Shown in pieces: positions 54,492-64,000 of a stretch of DNA of 64,000 nt. The stretch is from Mastigamoeba balamuthi (lineage: Eukaryota > Evosea > Mastigamoebida > Mastigamoebidae): NCBI GenBank assembly GCA_902651635.1, contig CACRSC010001923.1, forward strand, positions 680,252-744,251, given 5' to 3'. Position 1 is the stretch's first letter, and each line of letters begins with the position of its first letter. Position numbers and translations under genes: made by a program. The notes beneath the pieces are model-generated. The model ran no database searches and had not been told where the DNA came from. It saw only the letters and a list, made by a program, of their open reading frames with translations.

Positions 54492-55013
54492 GGTGGGTTG
54501 CTGGGCGGTGAGGTGTGAGAGCGTAATCTAAAAATTAAAAAACTCTGCTCGCTCCGCCGAGGTTCGTCGGTGCGGAAGATACGCCGGTGACGCTAAAAGT
54601 ACACGTAAAATCTGCGTATCCTCCGCAAGCAGTTTTTCCCAGAGCACAGGCGGACAGGACACACAGCCCCCCAGTCAGCTCCTCCTCTCTAGCAACAGCC
54701 GATTTCCACACGCCCCCAGCAAAACACCCTCTACGCCGTGCGGCTCTCCACACGCGTCCAGGCAAGCAGAGCAAGGGGACTCGCAGGCGAAACACTCGTA
54801 CACGCTAAAGCAATTGCATAGTCTTACGATGGTGAGAGCGGTGCTGCAAGGGGAGGTGGCCCGGGTCACAAGCCTCCCTCCCCCCTGCGGGGGAGCCCCC
54901 TTGCACCCTGTGCGTGGTGTGCGTGCGTGAAACGTCCCCGAGGGAGGGGAGGGGGGGGAAGGCGGCCTGCGCGTGTGCGTGTGTGTGTGTTAACAGCTGT
55001 TTGTATTGCGCGG
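54492..55013. other. Intergenic, between MOK 3' end and LDH2-type start
   Basis: 520 bp holding the LDH2-gene promoter and MOK 3' flank, both minus strand. A short (TG)n tract is near 54978-54990. No motif recognised. Confidence 0.45.
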
Positions 55014-55341
55014 TCACTGGTACACGACGTTGGCCCTCGGGGACTTTGTGTCAGCGGGTGGGAACCCCTTCAGCGACCTGCGGCCGTCGCGCGCGCTGTC
55101 AGCGGGCTGGCCGTCGAGGGTTGGGAGTGTGCTGGAGCTCTTGTGTGGGGCGGCGTACGCCAGGTCTGTCTTGCGTGCTCTTGTCTTCACCGCCCCCGAC
55201 CCTATCGCCGGCAGCGGCCCCGTCACCCCCTGCTGTGCCCTCCCCGCCGTCAGTCGCCGCCTCTGTGTGGGCCCGTGCGGCTCTGTGGGCTCAGGGGCTC
55301 ACCGATGGGGATGTCACGGGCTTGGAGTTGCCCAGCGTGGC

Positions 55342-55372
<31 letters not shown>

Positions 55373-57705
55373 GCCCCCTGCACCGTCGGGAAGCGCGACG
55401 ACTCGGGCTGCTTGGCGTCGTCGGCCTGCTGCTGCCCCGCCGCCCCTCTGGGCGAGCTGGCCACCGACGCCTTGGCGCCCGACGCGGCCATCGTCCCGGG
55501 GCCCCTGGGCAGCGTCGAGCCCTTGGACAGCGTCGACACGCCCGCGTGGTGCGTGATCGTGCCGCCGGCGGCCTTGGCGGGCGCCTGCGAGCGGCCGACG
55601 GCTGCCGAGTGGCGCTGCTGCGTGGCCTGCGCCTGCGTGGCGGTCATCGTCTGGTCGGGGGCCCCGAGCTCCGTGACGGGCTGCACGCCGTTCTTCTGTA
55701 TGTTCTCGGCCTCTCGGATGTCCCGGAAGTACGGGTGCAGCATCGCGAGCCTCGCCGTCAGCCTGCTCCCACGCTGGTGTCAGCCCGAAGTGCGTGGCCA
55801 ACAAAGAGGGGGGATAAAGAGACCTCGACACAGATTCAATGCAAACGCAGCAAAACGAAACAGCATTCAAATCCAATTCACATGGCACGCAAATGAACGT
55901 CACGGCAGGCAAGCGCAGCATGGCATTCAACTGCAGGCATCAGACAGTCACTTGCGTGCACCACTGAGGCGTTGCACAGCGCAAAGGAAGCCCGGCAGAG
56001 CAGAGGCGACAAAGGGAAGAGAGAACAGAGAGAACAGAGAACAGAGAACAGAGAACAGAGAGAGCAGAGAGAAGAGAGAGAAGAGAGAAGAGAGACGTGC
56101 CTCTCCTCGGGGTTGTAGGTGAGGAGGCGCTGGATGAGCTCGAGGCTCTCGGGGGTGGCGTTGGGCAGCAGGCGGGCGATGCCGGTGCCGACCTTCTCGG
56201 GGAAGGTGAAGTTCATGTGCGTGCTCTGCCTGCGCATGCGGGCGAGGATCTCGCGGGGCGGCGTGCCCATGATGTTGTGTATGCGCTGTATCTGGTCGAG
56301 CTCGTTGGCCCCCGGGAACAGCGGGAAGAGGCTCAGGATCTCGAACCAGACGCAGCCGATGCCCCAGACGTCCATCTTGTACGTGTAGTAGCCGTCGGTC
56401 AGCAGGCACTCGGGCGCCCGGTACCACCGCGTCGAGATGTACTCGGTGTAGGGCTGCTTCGACTTGATGCCCCGGCAGCTTCCAAAGTCGCAGAGCTTCA
56501 CCCGCTCGTCCTTGATCAGCACGTTCTCGGGCTTGATGTCCCGGTGGAAGATCCCGTTCCTGGATTTGCGCCGTGTCAGATACCGGAATCCACAAATATC
56601 GCGCGATTCTTCCCCCACTCTAAATGAGGAAACAGGAACCTCCAAAAGGGACAGGAGAGGGAACGAACGCAGAGGAGCCCTCCGCCCCCAAAGCGAAGTT
56701 GCCCGGTGCATACGGTGACCCCCGACCGAACTGCCCCCAAACGGCAAAAGACTGACGTGGCGAGAAATCAAAAGAGGGGGAGAAGAGAAAAACCGCGGAA
56801 GTAATTTGTTTTCTGCCTCTGCGGGGGGCGAGAAGAGGCAAAAGAGAAACCTGTGCATGTGGTCCGTGGCCTTGAGCAGCTGCCACATGACCGTCTTGAT
56901 CGTGCGCTCGGGCAGGTACGTCTTGCGCCCCTTGATCATCTCGTAGAGGTTCTGCTCCATCAGCTCGAACACTGGGGCCCCCCACACACGACCGCACACA
57001 CAGAGTGAGCGCCCCGCGTTCCCAAACGCCGCAGCCGCCGCCGTTGGCGAAATAAATAAATAAAAACCCATAGAAAAAGGTACACTTCCCACACGCGCCC
57101 AGCAGCTCAGCAGCAGCAGCAGCAGCAGCGTGCAAGGAGGGGGGGTGCGCGGGAGAGGGAAGGCGCGTCCGCTCACCGAGGGCCAGCGTGCCCGTGGACT
57201 TCTCGCTGCGTGGCGGAGGGGATGCGAGCGGTCAGTGCGGGGGGGCCCGTGAGGGCTGAGCTGCGCACAAGATGACCTCGACGAGCTTGATGACGTGCGG
57301 GTGCGGCGACAGGCGCTTGAGCGCCTGTATCTCGCGCAGGTTGTTGACCTGCTCGACGCTCTCGAAGCGCGCCTTCATGCGCTTGATGGCCACGTACCTG
57401 CGACGGGGGGGAGGGAGGGAGGGGGAAGGGATGCCGCGCAGCAGTGCCATTAATTATTCCGCGCAGACCGAACACGGGGGGCTGGCACGCAGGGGCGCCA
57501 CGCACTTGCCCGTCTCCTTGCACTGCGCCTTGAGCACCTCGGAGAACGTGCCCTCGCCCTTGCGCGCGATGATCTTGTACTCTGCGGGCAGGGCAGCAGT
57601 GAGGCGGTTGGGCTTCCCAACCGACGCAGGCGCGCGCGCCGCACAGAAGCGCGCGTCGCAGACAGGATGGGGAGGAGGGGACGCCAAGGGGTGCGTACTG
57701 TACAT
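55014..57705 (-). CDS. MOK: MOK-type MAPK-related ciliary protein kinase
   Basis: Eight exons (57705-57699, 57581-57506, 57397-57269, 57205-57177, 56971-56851, 56559-56101, 55762-55303, 55229-55014) give 498 aa. The kinase starts MYKYKIIARKGEGTFSEV and carries VAIK (Lys33), RFESVEQVNNLREIQAL (a hallmark of MOK), HRD 126-128, DFG 145-147 and the TEY activation motif 159-161. NPEER and LTARLAMLHPYF close the domain. MOK, MAK and ICK regulate cilium length and intraflagellar transport, so the organism very likely has a flagellum. The tail is Gln/Ala-rich and ends PRANVVYQ. Exon 1 codes only 7 nt. Intron 6 has a GC donor (GAG|AG|GCACGT, phase 2). The last junction is set by frame only. Confidence 0.88.
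56010..56095 (+). repeat. Purine-rich minisatellite in a MOK intron
   Basis: About 85 bp of (AGAGAACAG)n and GAAGAGAGA units directly next to the GC donor of MOK intron 6. Of the same kind as the LDH2-gene intron tract. Confidence 0.85.
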
Positions 57706-57840
57706 GGCGCGGCCGAGTCTCGCGGAGGCGGGGTCCAAAAATAGCCCCTCGTGCGGCGGAGTATAATTAGTGCTGGACCAAATATCCAGATCTCCTCGTG
57801 ACATCAGCAAAAGGACACCGCGCCAGATTCTACCGAAATT

Positions 57841-59407
57841 TCAGATCTTTTTGGACACGGGTGTCCGGTTCCTTTTCTGCCGGGGGCCCTGCTCGCCCTG
57901 CTCGCCCTCCTGGCCCTCCTGGCCCTCGGGGCCCTCGCCCCCGGCCGTCCTGCTGCGCTTGGAGCGCGACGACGAGACCTCGACCTCGCACTCGGCCTCG
58001 GCGGGCAGGGCAGCGCGGCGTCCGGGCGCTGCGGGGCGCAGGTGCCGCCTGCGGGCAGGGCTGGGCGTCTGCATCGACACGGTCACCACGCACTCGCCGC
58101 CCCCGCCGCTCCTGCCTCCCGCTGGCCGCGGCAGCCGCACCACCACCTTGTGTGTCTGCACCCTGCTGCGCCTCCTGCGGTCCTCTTGCCCCTCATCATC
58201 CTCCTCCTCCTCCTGCTCCTCCTCCTGTTCCTCCTCCTGCTCCTCGTCCTCCTCTTCCTCGCCCTCGTCAGCGTCGCCCTCTTCCTCGCCTTCCTCGTCT
58301 CCTTCCTCGTCCTCGTCGTCGTCGTCCTCCTCGTCCTCATCCTCAGCCTCTGCGCCGTCCTCGGTGCCATGGCTCTGGGGGGGCTCTGGCGCTCCCTCGT
58401 CCACGCGCATAGCGGGGCCCAGCGTCTCTGTGCGCTGCAGCGAGGGCGCGCCCATCTCGACGTCCTCTGCCTGCGGGGGCTCCGCCTCCGGGGCCACCAG
58501 GTCCATCTTCGTCAGCTCTCTCTTGAGCGCTGGCGCCTGCCCCTGCCCCTGCCCCTGCCCTGGTGCCTGCGCCTGCACAGCGCCTGCCCCTGCCCCTGCG
58601 CCTGCTGCCGCCGGCGTGCCGGCAGTCGCTGGCCCCTCGGCCTGCTTGGCGTCGCTCGGGGCTGCAGGCGCCGTCGCTGCTGCCGCTGCTGCTGCTGGGG
58701 CCGCCTCTGGCTTGCTGCCCTCGCCCTGGTCGTCTGCCTCGCCCTCGCCCTCGACGTCTTCCTGGCTGTCGACCTCCTCCTCGCTTGTCTCCGCTGTGGC
58801 CTCGGAGTCCTCTGGGCCCTCCTGGCCCTCCTCGCCCTCTTGGTCCTCGGCCTCGTCTGCCCCGTGGTCCTCTGGTGGCTTCTCTTGCTGCGGTGCCGCC
58901 GGGCCTGCGGGGACTTGGACTTGCTGTGCTCCGCTAGCGCTCTCCTGCGCTGCCCTGCCGAGCCTCTCTGGCAGCACAGAGTTCATCCTGAACCTGCAGC
59001 GGCAGTCGCGGGGCGGTGTGTGTGTGTGTGTGTGTCAGCCCCCCCACTGCCCGGACTGCTCTCTGGAACAACTGAATCGGAACACGGCTTCAGCCAGTGG
59101 CGCGCCTGCTGAGGTCGGGCAGCTCCGACTCGTCCACGGGCATCTTGTACATGCTGCCTGTGTCCCCTGCCGACGACCCCGCGTGCGCCAGCAGCGGCGC
59201 CACGTCGACGCCGCGGCCGCAGCCGTCGCTGCTGAGGTCGACCAGCGGCTTCGTGGGCTGCCGCTCCAGCAGGCGGCGCCGCACGGCCGCTTCCGACGCG
59301 TCGGGCGCGCTCGGCACGGCCTGGGGCGCGGCCTCGGGGGCGGGCAGGGGCTCCGGGGCCCCCGGGGCCTCGGCGGCGTCGCTGCAGGCGTTTTCGGCTT
59401 TGCTCAT
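57841..59407 (-). CDS. Acidic low-complexity protein, probably nuclear
   Basis: Exons 59407-59106 and 58993-57841 give 484 aa. The intron has a GC donor (AGCAG|GCGCGC) and a standard CTGCAG acceptor; no GT donor keeps the frame (DLSR, then FRMNSVLPER). The N-terminal part (RRRLLERQPTKPLVDLSSDG) is the only normal-complexity region. The rest has Glu/Gln/Ala-rich parts, a (GQ)n run, a long Glu/Asp block of about 65 residues, then a basic segment (RRRRSRVQTHKVVVRLPRP) and a Lys/Arg end (RQKRNRTPVSKK) that could be a nuclear signal. No family is recognised; a histone- or chromatin-binding role is only a guess from composition. Confidence 0.6.
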
Positions 59408-59722
59408 AGAATCCGACCGGTGCGGGGATTTTTTTTGAAAAACACTTCTGCTTTTTGCGAGGCTTCCGCGAAAGACTGGGGGGGACGGGTCAGTGGGGGC
59501 TGGCAGGGGTGGCAAAGGGAGTGACCCACCGCAGGCCGCGGGTGTGCAGGGCGGGTGGAAGCCTTGCTGCTCAGGAGGAAGCTACGAAAATAACCTGGAT
59601 TTCTGCGGGATCTTTCTCCCCCGGAGATATGGGGGGCCCACTGTCGTCACCAAACGAGGGTGGTGACGTTGGGGCCCCCCAGAAAAACAAGAACATCGGC
59701 GAAGACGCGGCATCGAGACGCG
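59408..59722. promoter_or_regulatory. Shared promoter region of the divergent acidic-protein and RRM genes
   Basis: Only 315 bp separate the two start codons, so the promoters are shared or overlapping. It contains TTTTTTTGAAAAA near 59430. No TATA box or known box is recognised. Confidence 0.5.
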
Positions 59723-60967
59723 ATGAGCAAGACCCCGAGGAAGAGCGACAGGGCCCGCGACGAGGCTCCCAGTGTCCCCGACTGCGGCGTTGCCGACGAC
59801 TACCGCACCAAGCTGCTTCTCGTCCGCAAGGTTGCCCCCCTCCCCCCCGCTGTGCCCCCTATTTGCCCGATGAATATCCCGATCGGCGCGCGTTTCCTGG
59901 TCTTGGCGGGGCGCCAACTCACCGCGGACCCCCGCGGGCCCGCAGCTCGAGACGGAGAGCAGTCGCGCGGTGTTCATCGGGGACGTGGACCCCAACGCGG
60001 CCGAGGAGGACCTGCTGCGCTACGCCTCCACGTTTGGCCGCGTCAACTTCTTCCGGCACGCCGCATCGCCCCGCCCCCACTGGGCGCCCCACAGCACGCG
60101 CGCACACACACACGGAGCACTGCCCTGTGCCTCTCGAGGGTGTGGACACCTGAGGGGCCCCACAGCCTCGCGGGGCAATTTGCGGAGGGAGGGAGGGGCG
60201 CCGATGCGGCACGGAAGCAAATCAAGTGTTCGCGGGTCGTGTGCGCACGAGCTTCTGAGGGCCCGCGGTTGCTCCGCGGAGCTCTTGCTCGGAGCAGCTG
60301 CCTCTCTTCCCTCTGCCCAATTCAATTTAGGTTTCAAATTGAATTGAATTCGCGCAAATGACTCGGGTGCTCTCTCCCGCGGGCTGTGTCACTTCGCCCC
60401 CCCGCTGACCAGCGCCGCCCAGCGTGTTCCGCGATGTCAGGTTCGCCGCGGTGCTCTACGCGACGGAGGAGGAGGCCGCGCGCGCTCTGGGCGGCCTGGG
60501 CAACCCCGGCAGCGCCCCGCGCGGCGCCAAGACCCCGCGGGCGTCGTCGTCGTCGTCGGCGTCGTCGCCGCCACGTGTGTCGCGCTCGGCCGTCCGCGCG
60601 CCCTCGGACACGCTGCACGTGGTCAACGTCCACAAGGGCATCACCCCCAAGGACGTCGAGCGCCACTTCGACTCGCCGGCCTCCCGGTGCGCCACGTCAC
60701 CACGCACGTCACACTCACCGCGGGAGATATTTTCCCTACCGCGGGAGATTCCGGTATCTTTTTTGTGCTCGCGCTTGATTTCGGGCCCCTGAGAGAGGCG
60801 AACGGGAATCGGGGGGACGCCCGTCCAGCGTGGTCGACGTGGAGGACCAGAAGCACTCGGACTGGGTGGTGGTGACGTTCGCCAGCGTTCAGGACGCCGC
60901 CATGGCACTGCTGAGGAAGAACGGGTCGACGCTGCGTCGCTCGAAGCTCGCGGTCAACTTCCGCTGA
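59723..60967 (+). CDS. Small RNA-binding protein with two diverged RRM domains
   Basis: Exons 59723-59830, 59946-60055, 60423-60686 and 60829-60967 give 206 aa. RRM1 has RAVFIGDVDPNAAEEDLLRY (RNP2-like) and VRFAAVLYATEEEAARAL (RNP1-like). After a Ser/Arg-containing linker, RRM2 has TLHVVNVHKGITPKDVERHF and HSDWVVVTFASVQDAAMALL. Both lack some RNP aromatic residues, so RNA contact may be weak or atypical. Intron 2 starts with GC (TTCCG|GCACGC). The other donors are GTTGCC and GTGCGC. A role in splicing or mRNA metabolism is inferred from the family. The gene is divergent from the acidic protein gene. Confidence 0.72.
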
Positions 60968-62140
60968 GGAGTCCGCGCGGGCAGCAGCAAGGGGGGAGGC
61001 CCCCTCGGGACTGGCTTTGGCGAGTGGGTGGGCGTCGTGTGGGCCGCGAGACCCGCAAAAAACCGAGGGAGGAGCGGTGATGTCGGCAGTATGCGTGACA
61101 GCGCAGGGCATGGGGTCCCCGCACGCTGCTTAAAGAGCTGCCAGCGGTTCGTCGGGACTACTGGGGGTGGGGGCCCGGGCCACAGGCAGCCCCACCAGCG
61201 CCTCGGGCGGACCTATTATGGGGCTGCACCTGTGGACTGCAGATAGGAGATGGCGAGAATGCCCGATGACGATATCGAAGGGCTGCGCAGAGTGAGTACT
61301 GCGAGTGAGACCAGGGAGCAACAGTGGGACAGCGCCACCGGGACTGATGGCTTGGCTGAGGGCGCCCGGCGCGGGGAGGCGGGACAGCGAATATCAGTGT
61401 GTCACGTTGAGCCTGAACAGGCAGGACAGTTCTGGGAAGAGGATGTTAAAGAAAACGTGCAGTCAGACGATATTCACATCTCGCGATAAGCGGCCGATGA
61501 GCTTGGTGAAGAAAGAAAACAAAAACAAAAACAAAAACAAAAACAGCCGACCAGTCGAACATCCCCACAGACAAGGGCAGAGAGGCGATCTGGACCCCAT
61601 CGCGCCGCGAGAGAGGGCCAGCGTGGATGGCCTCCGAAAAAAACAACAAAAAGATATCAAGCATAAAATCCACAAATTGCTTAAAAAGAAGCCGAGGCAA
61701 CATAAACGAACCCTTGTAGCTGGCCGAATCAACAAAACATAAAACGCTGAATGATGTTGGCAGTTAACATAACGCTCCCTGAGTTTGCAAGCTCGAGAAT
61801 CGCTTTGAACCTGCCGTAGAATGATCGAGTGTAAATAGGCCAGCAAGTCTGCGACGAAACCGAGACGGGGTCTCTCTCCCGCTGGCTTATGGGATGCGCG
61901 TGACCCGCACACGCAAGCTCCCAAGGCCCTCGCAAGCACACAACAGCAGCGACGGCGCGACCCTGTATAGGGACTCCTGAGCTATTGTGCAGGTGCTCTT
62001 GCCTGCCCGGCGGCGATCTTTCGGTTCTCAACCGTTTTTCCAACTCCAGCCCACATCCGCCGGTGCTGGTGCTGACCCTGACTGCTGAGGAGCAGGGAGA
62101 GTCAGGAGCGTCAGGAGCGACCCGAGTGGACCCTCCAACT
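60968..62140. other. Intergenic between convergent RRM and threonine synthase genes
   Basis: About 1.2 kb containing the two 3' flanks. A (AAAAAC)n microsatellite lies at 61508-61540. Short frames on both strands show no domains. No RNA gene is recognised. Confidence 0.45.
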
Positions 62141-63842
62141 CTACTGCAGAGACTGGGCGAGGCGCTCGACAGGGCCCATCTCGCCGACGGGGGTGCGCAC
62201 GAGCAGCTGCGCTGTGTCGCCGGCGACGGAGCGCACGGCCGAGGCCACGTCCTTGAGCCCCGAGCCCGTCGATATCAGCACGACGACGGCGCCCGCGGGC
62301 ACCAGCCCCTGGCGGGCCGCCTTGCGCAGCCCCGCGTAGGCCGCAGCCGCCGCGGGCTCTGCGAAGACGCCCGTGGCCCTCGCGAGCATCGGTATCGCTG
62401 CGAGGATCTCGTCGTCGTCGACGGTGACGAACGCGCCGCCCGTCTGGGCGACGGCGTCGTAGGCGCGGACGGGGTCGCGCGGCTCGCCGGCGGCGATGCT
62501 GTCGGCGACGGTGCGGCAGTCGCGCTGGACGGGCCACGCGGCGCGCGGGTCCGAGCGCGCCTGCCAGGCCCTGGCGATGGCCGACGAGCCCGCGGCCTGC
62601 ACGCCGACGATGGCGGGCATCCGCGCGACGCTGCCGAGGGCCACGAGGTCGCGCAGGCCCGCGTGCACGCCCGCCACGATGTTGCCGTCGCCCACGCTGA
62701 CGACGACGACGTCGGGGGCCTCGAAGACGAGCTCCCCCTGCGGCGCTGCTGCAGCGGCGGCAGCGGCCGCGTGCCTGCGGGCGAGCTGCTCGCAGAGCTC
62801 GAGGGCGACGGTCTTCTTGCCCTCGGAGGTGTAGGGGTTGTGGCCCGTGCTGCGGCAGTACCAGCCAAAGCGCTGGCAGGCGCGCAGGCAGAGGTCGAAG
62901 GCGTCGTCGTAGGTGCCCTCGACCAGCACCACGCGCGCGCCGTAGGCCAGCAGCTGCGCGCGCTTGGCCTCGGGCGCCGTCGCCGGCACGAAGATGACGC
63001 ACTTCTGGCCCAGGGCCGCGCAGGCCCACGCGAGCGCCGCCGCCGCGTTGCCCGTCGACGCCGTCGACACCACCCCGCGTCCCTCGGCCCGCGCCTTCGT
63101 GTGCCGCCGAGGCAGCGGCGTCAAAGAGAGCGCGCACAGAGATCAGCGCTGATAACACTCCAATTCAAAACCAATTCGCCCGCGGCGCTTCTAATTCAGC
63201 CCGGCGCAATCAATTGAATGACTCCCTCGTGCGGAAACCACGCGGAGACGCCGCACCTTGAGGGCGACGAGGGCGCTTGCGCGGCCGTTGAGGGAGCGTC
63301 AGGAGGGCGCGCACAGAGAGCAGCGTTGTGTCCAGGAAATTGTATTCTCATTCAATTCAAAAACCCAAATTCGTCCGCGGCGGCTCTAATTCAGCCCGGC
63401 GCAATCAATTGAATGACTCCCGCACGGAAACCGCACGGAGACGCCGCACCTTGAGGGCGACGAGGGCGCTGGCGCGGTCCTTGAGGGAGCCCGAGGGGTT
63501 GCGTCCCTCGTCCTTGACCCACACCTCGCGGGCGCCGACCTCCTTGGCGACGGCGGGCGCCGGGACCAGCGGCGTGTTGCCCGCGGCCACCGCTGCTGCG
63601 GCCGCCTCGTCGAGGTCGCCGGGGACGGGCAGCAGGGCGCGGTACCTCCACATGCCGAGCCACTCGGGCGGCGCCTGCGAGGCCCGGAGGCGTTGGGCGA
63701 CGGCTGCGTAGTCGTAGACGACGCTCATGTTGGCCGGGGGCGCGGGGCTGCCGCTGTGGGGCCGCGGGCACGTGTAGGGCACCGCCGCCGGCGAGGCCTC
63801 GTAGCCGCACACGCTGCAGCGCAGGCACTTGACGTGCTCCAT
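62141..63842 (-). CDS. Threonine synthase (PLP-dependent)
   Basis: Exons 63842-63450 and 63094-62141 give 448 aa. The N-terminus has CLRCSVCGYE and a later TCPRP, a small Cys cluster also seen in plant-type threonine synthases. Then come AAGNTPLVP, the PLP lysine motif NPSGSLKDRAS (Lys121), STASTGNAAAALAWA (phosphate-binding loop) and ISTGSGLKD near the end. It converts O-phosphohomoserine to threonine, the last step of threonine synthesis. The start is the ATG before HVKCLRC; no upstream ATG is in frame. The donor is AAG|GTGCGG and the acceptor ACGAAG. The intron contains a duplicate of the end of exon 1. Confidence 0.87.
63128..63490. repeat. Tandem duplication spanning the exon 1 donor of threonine synthase
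   Basis: 63128-63300 repeats 63308-63490 at an offset of about 180-195 bp. The copied part includes the last 45 or so coding bases of exon 1, the donor AAG|GTGCGGCGTCTCCG and the first intron bases. In the intronic copy the active-site lysine codon AAG reads AAC. Confidence 0.85.
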
Positions 63843-64000
63843 CGGTGCTTTCGGTTCTTTCGGTGCTTGCGGTGCAGCCAACTACGGCCAAGAGAAAAAA
63901 CAAATATGACGTGGGGTGGGACGGAACCCAGGATATCGCGCACGTGGGCCAGACGACGCACCCCAGAGAAGAGCTCTCGGAACTCCCTTTCCCAGCCCGG

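Noticed and set aside
58200-58350. Ser/Leu-rich plus-strand frames at 57770-59524
   Set aside because: They are the reverse reading of the Glu/Asp codon run of the acidic protein. The minus-strand frame has a start, a spliced first exon and normal codons at its N-terminus.

Overview
This is a nuclear window from a GC-rich unicellular eukaryote. The genes carry many short spliceosomal introns (46 reconstructed here by reading frame and splice sites). There is one eukaryotic tRNA, a short TTAGGG-type telomeric tract, and families expected of a flagellated protist: a MOK-type ciliary kinase, a WASP-like actin nucleation promoter, tetraspanins, UBA1 and a rhomboid protease. TTAGGG-type repeats together with WASP and tetraspanins suggest a lineage near animals, fungi, amoebae or apusomonads. 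The species cannot be fixed from sequence alone.

Layout. 1-11 kb holds an FkbM-type methyltransferase, two tandem tetraspanins, a WWE-domain membrane protein, and a divergently transcribed protein with CRIB, coiled-coil and WASP-tail parts. 11-30.5 kb is an accessory region: a cluster of secreted proteins built from 7-9 PAN/Apple-like modules. It has three whole genes (B, D, E), one shortened gene (C), one frameshifted gene (A) and several relics. These lie among inverted duplications, copied promoter units, AT-rich inserts and a 5'-truncated LINE. 31-44.7 kb is ordinary gene space: an S33-type peptidase, UBA1, tRNA-Arg(UCU), an 8-TM protein and an Mpv17-like protein. 44.7-51.4 kb is a gene-poor island: a dead Tc1-like transposon with clear ends, zinc-knuckle debris, a broken FkbM paralogue carrying telomeric repeats, and an AT-rich repeat block. 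51.4-64 kb returns to dense genes: rhomboid protease, LDH2/MDH-type oxidoreductase, MOK kinase, an acidic protein, a two-RRM protein and threonine synthase.

How the parts relate. The housekeeping genes are independent and share no pathway; two gene pairs are divergent over short shared promoters (8301-8729 and 59408-59722). The PAN cluster is the most interesting unit. Paralogues share a promoter module with a TGACGTCA box and a nearby TTCC..GGAA palindrome, differ in number of central modules, and share tracts of perfect identity (582 bp between B and D). This looks like a secreted or surface repertoire kept changing by recombination and gene conversion. A second notable point is the intron set: 9 of 46 reconstructed introns begin with GC rather than GT, four of them in UBA1, and GTGCGC-like donors are common among the rest.
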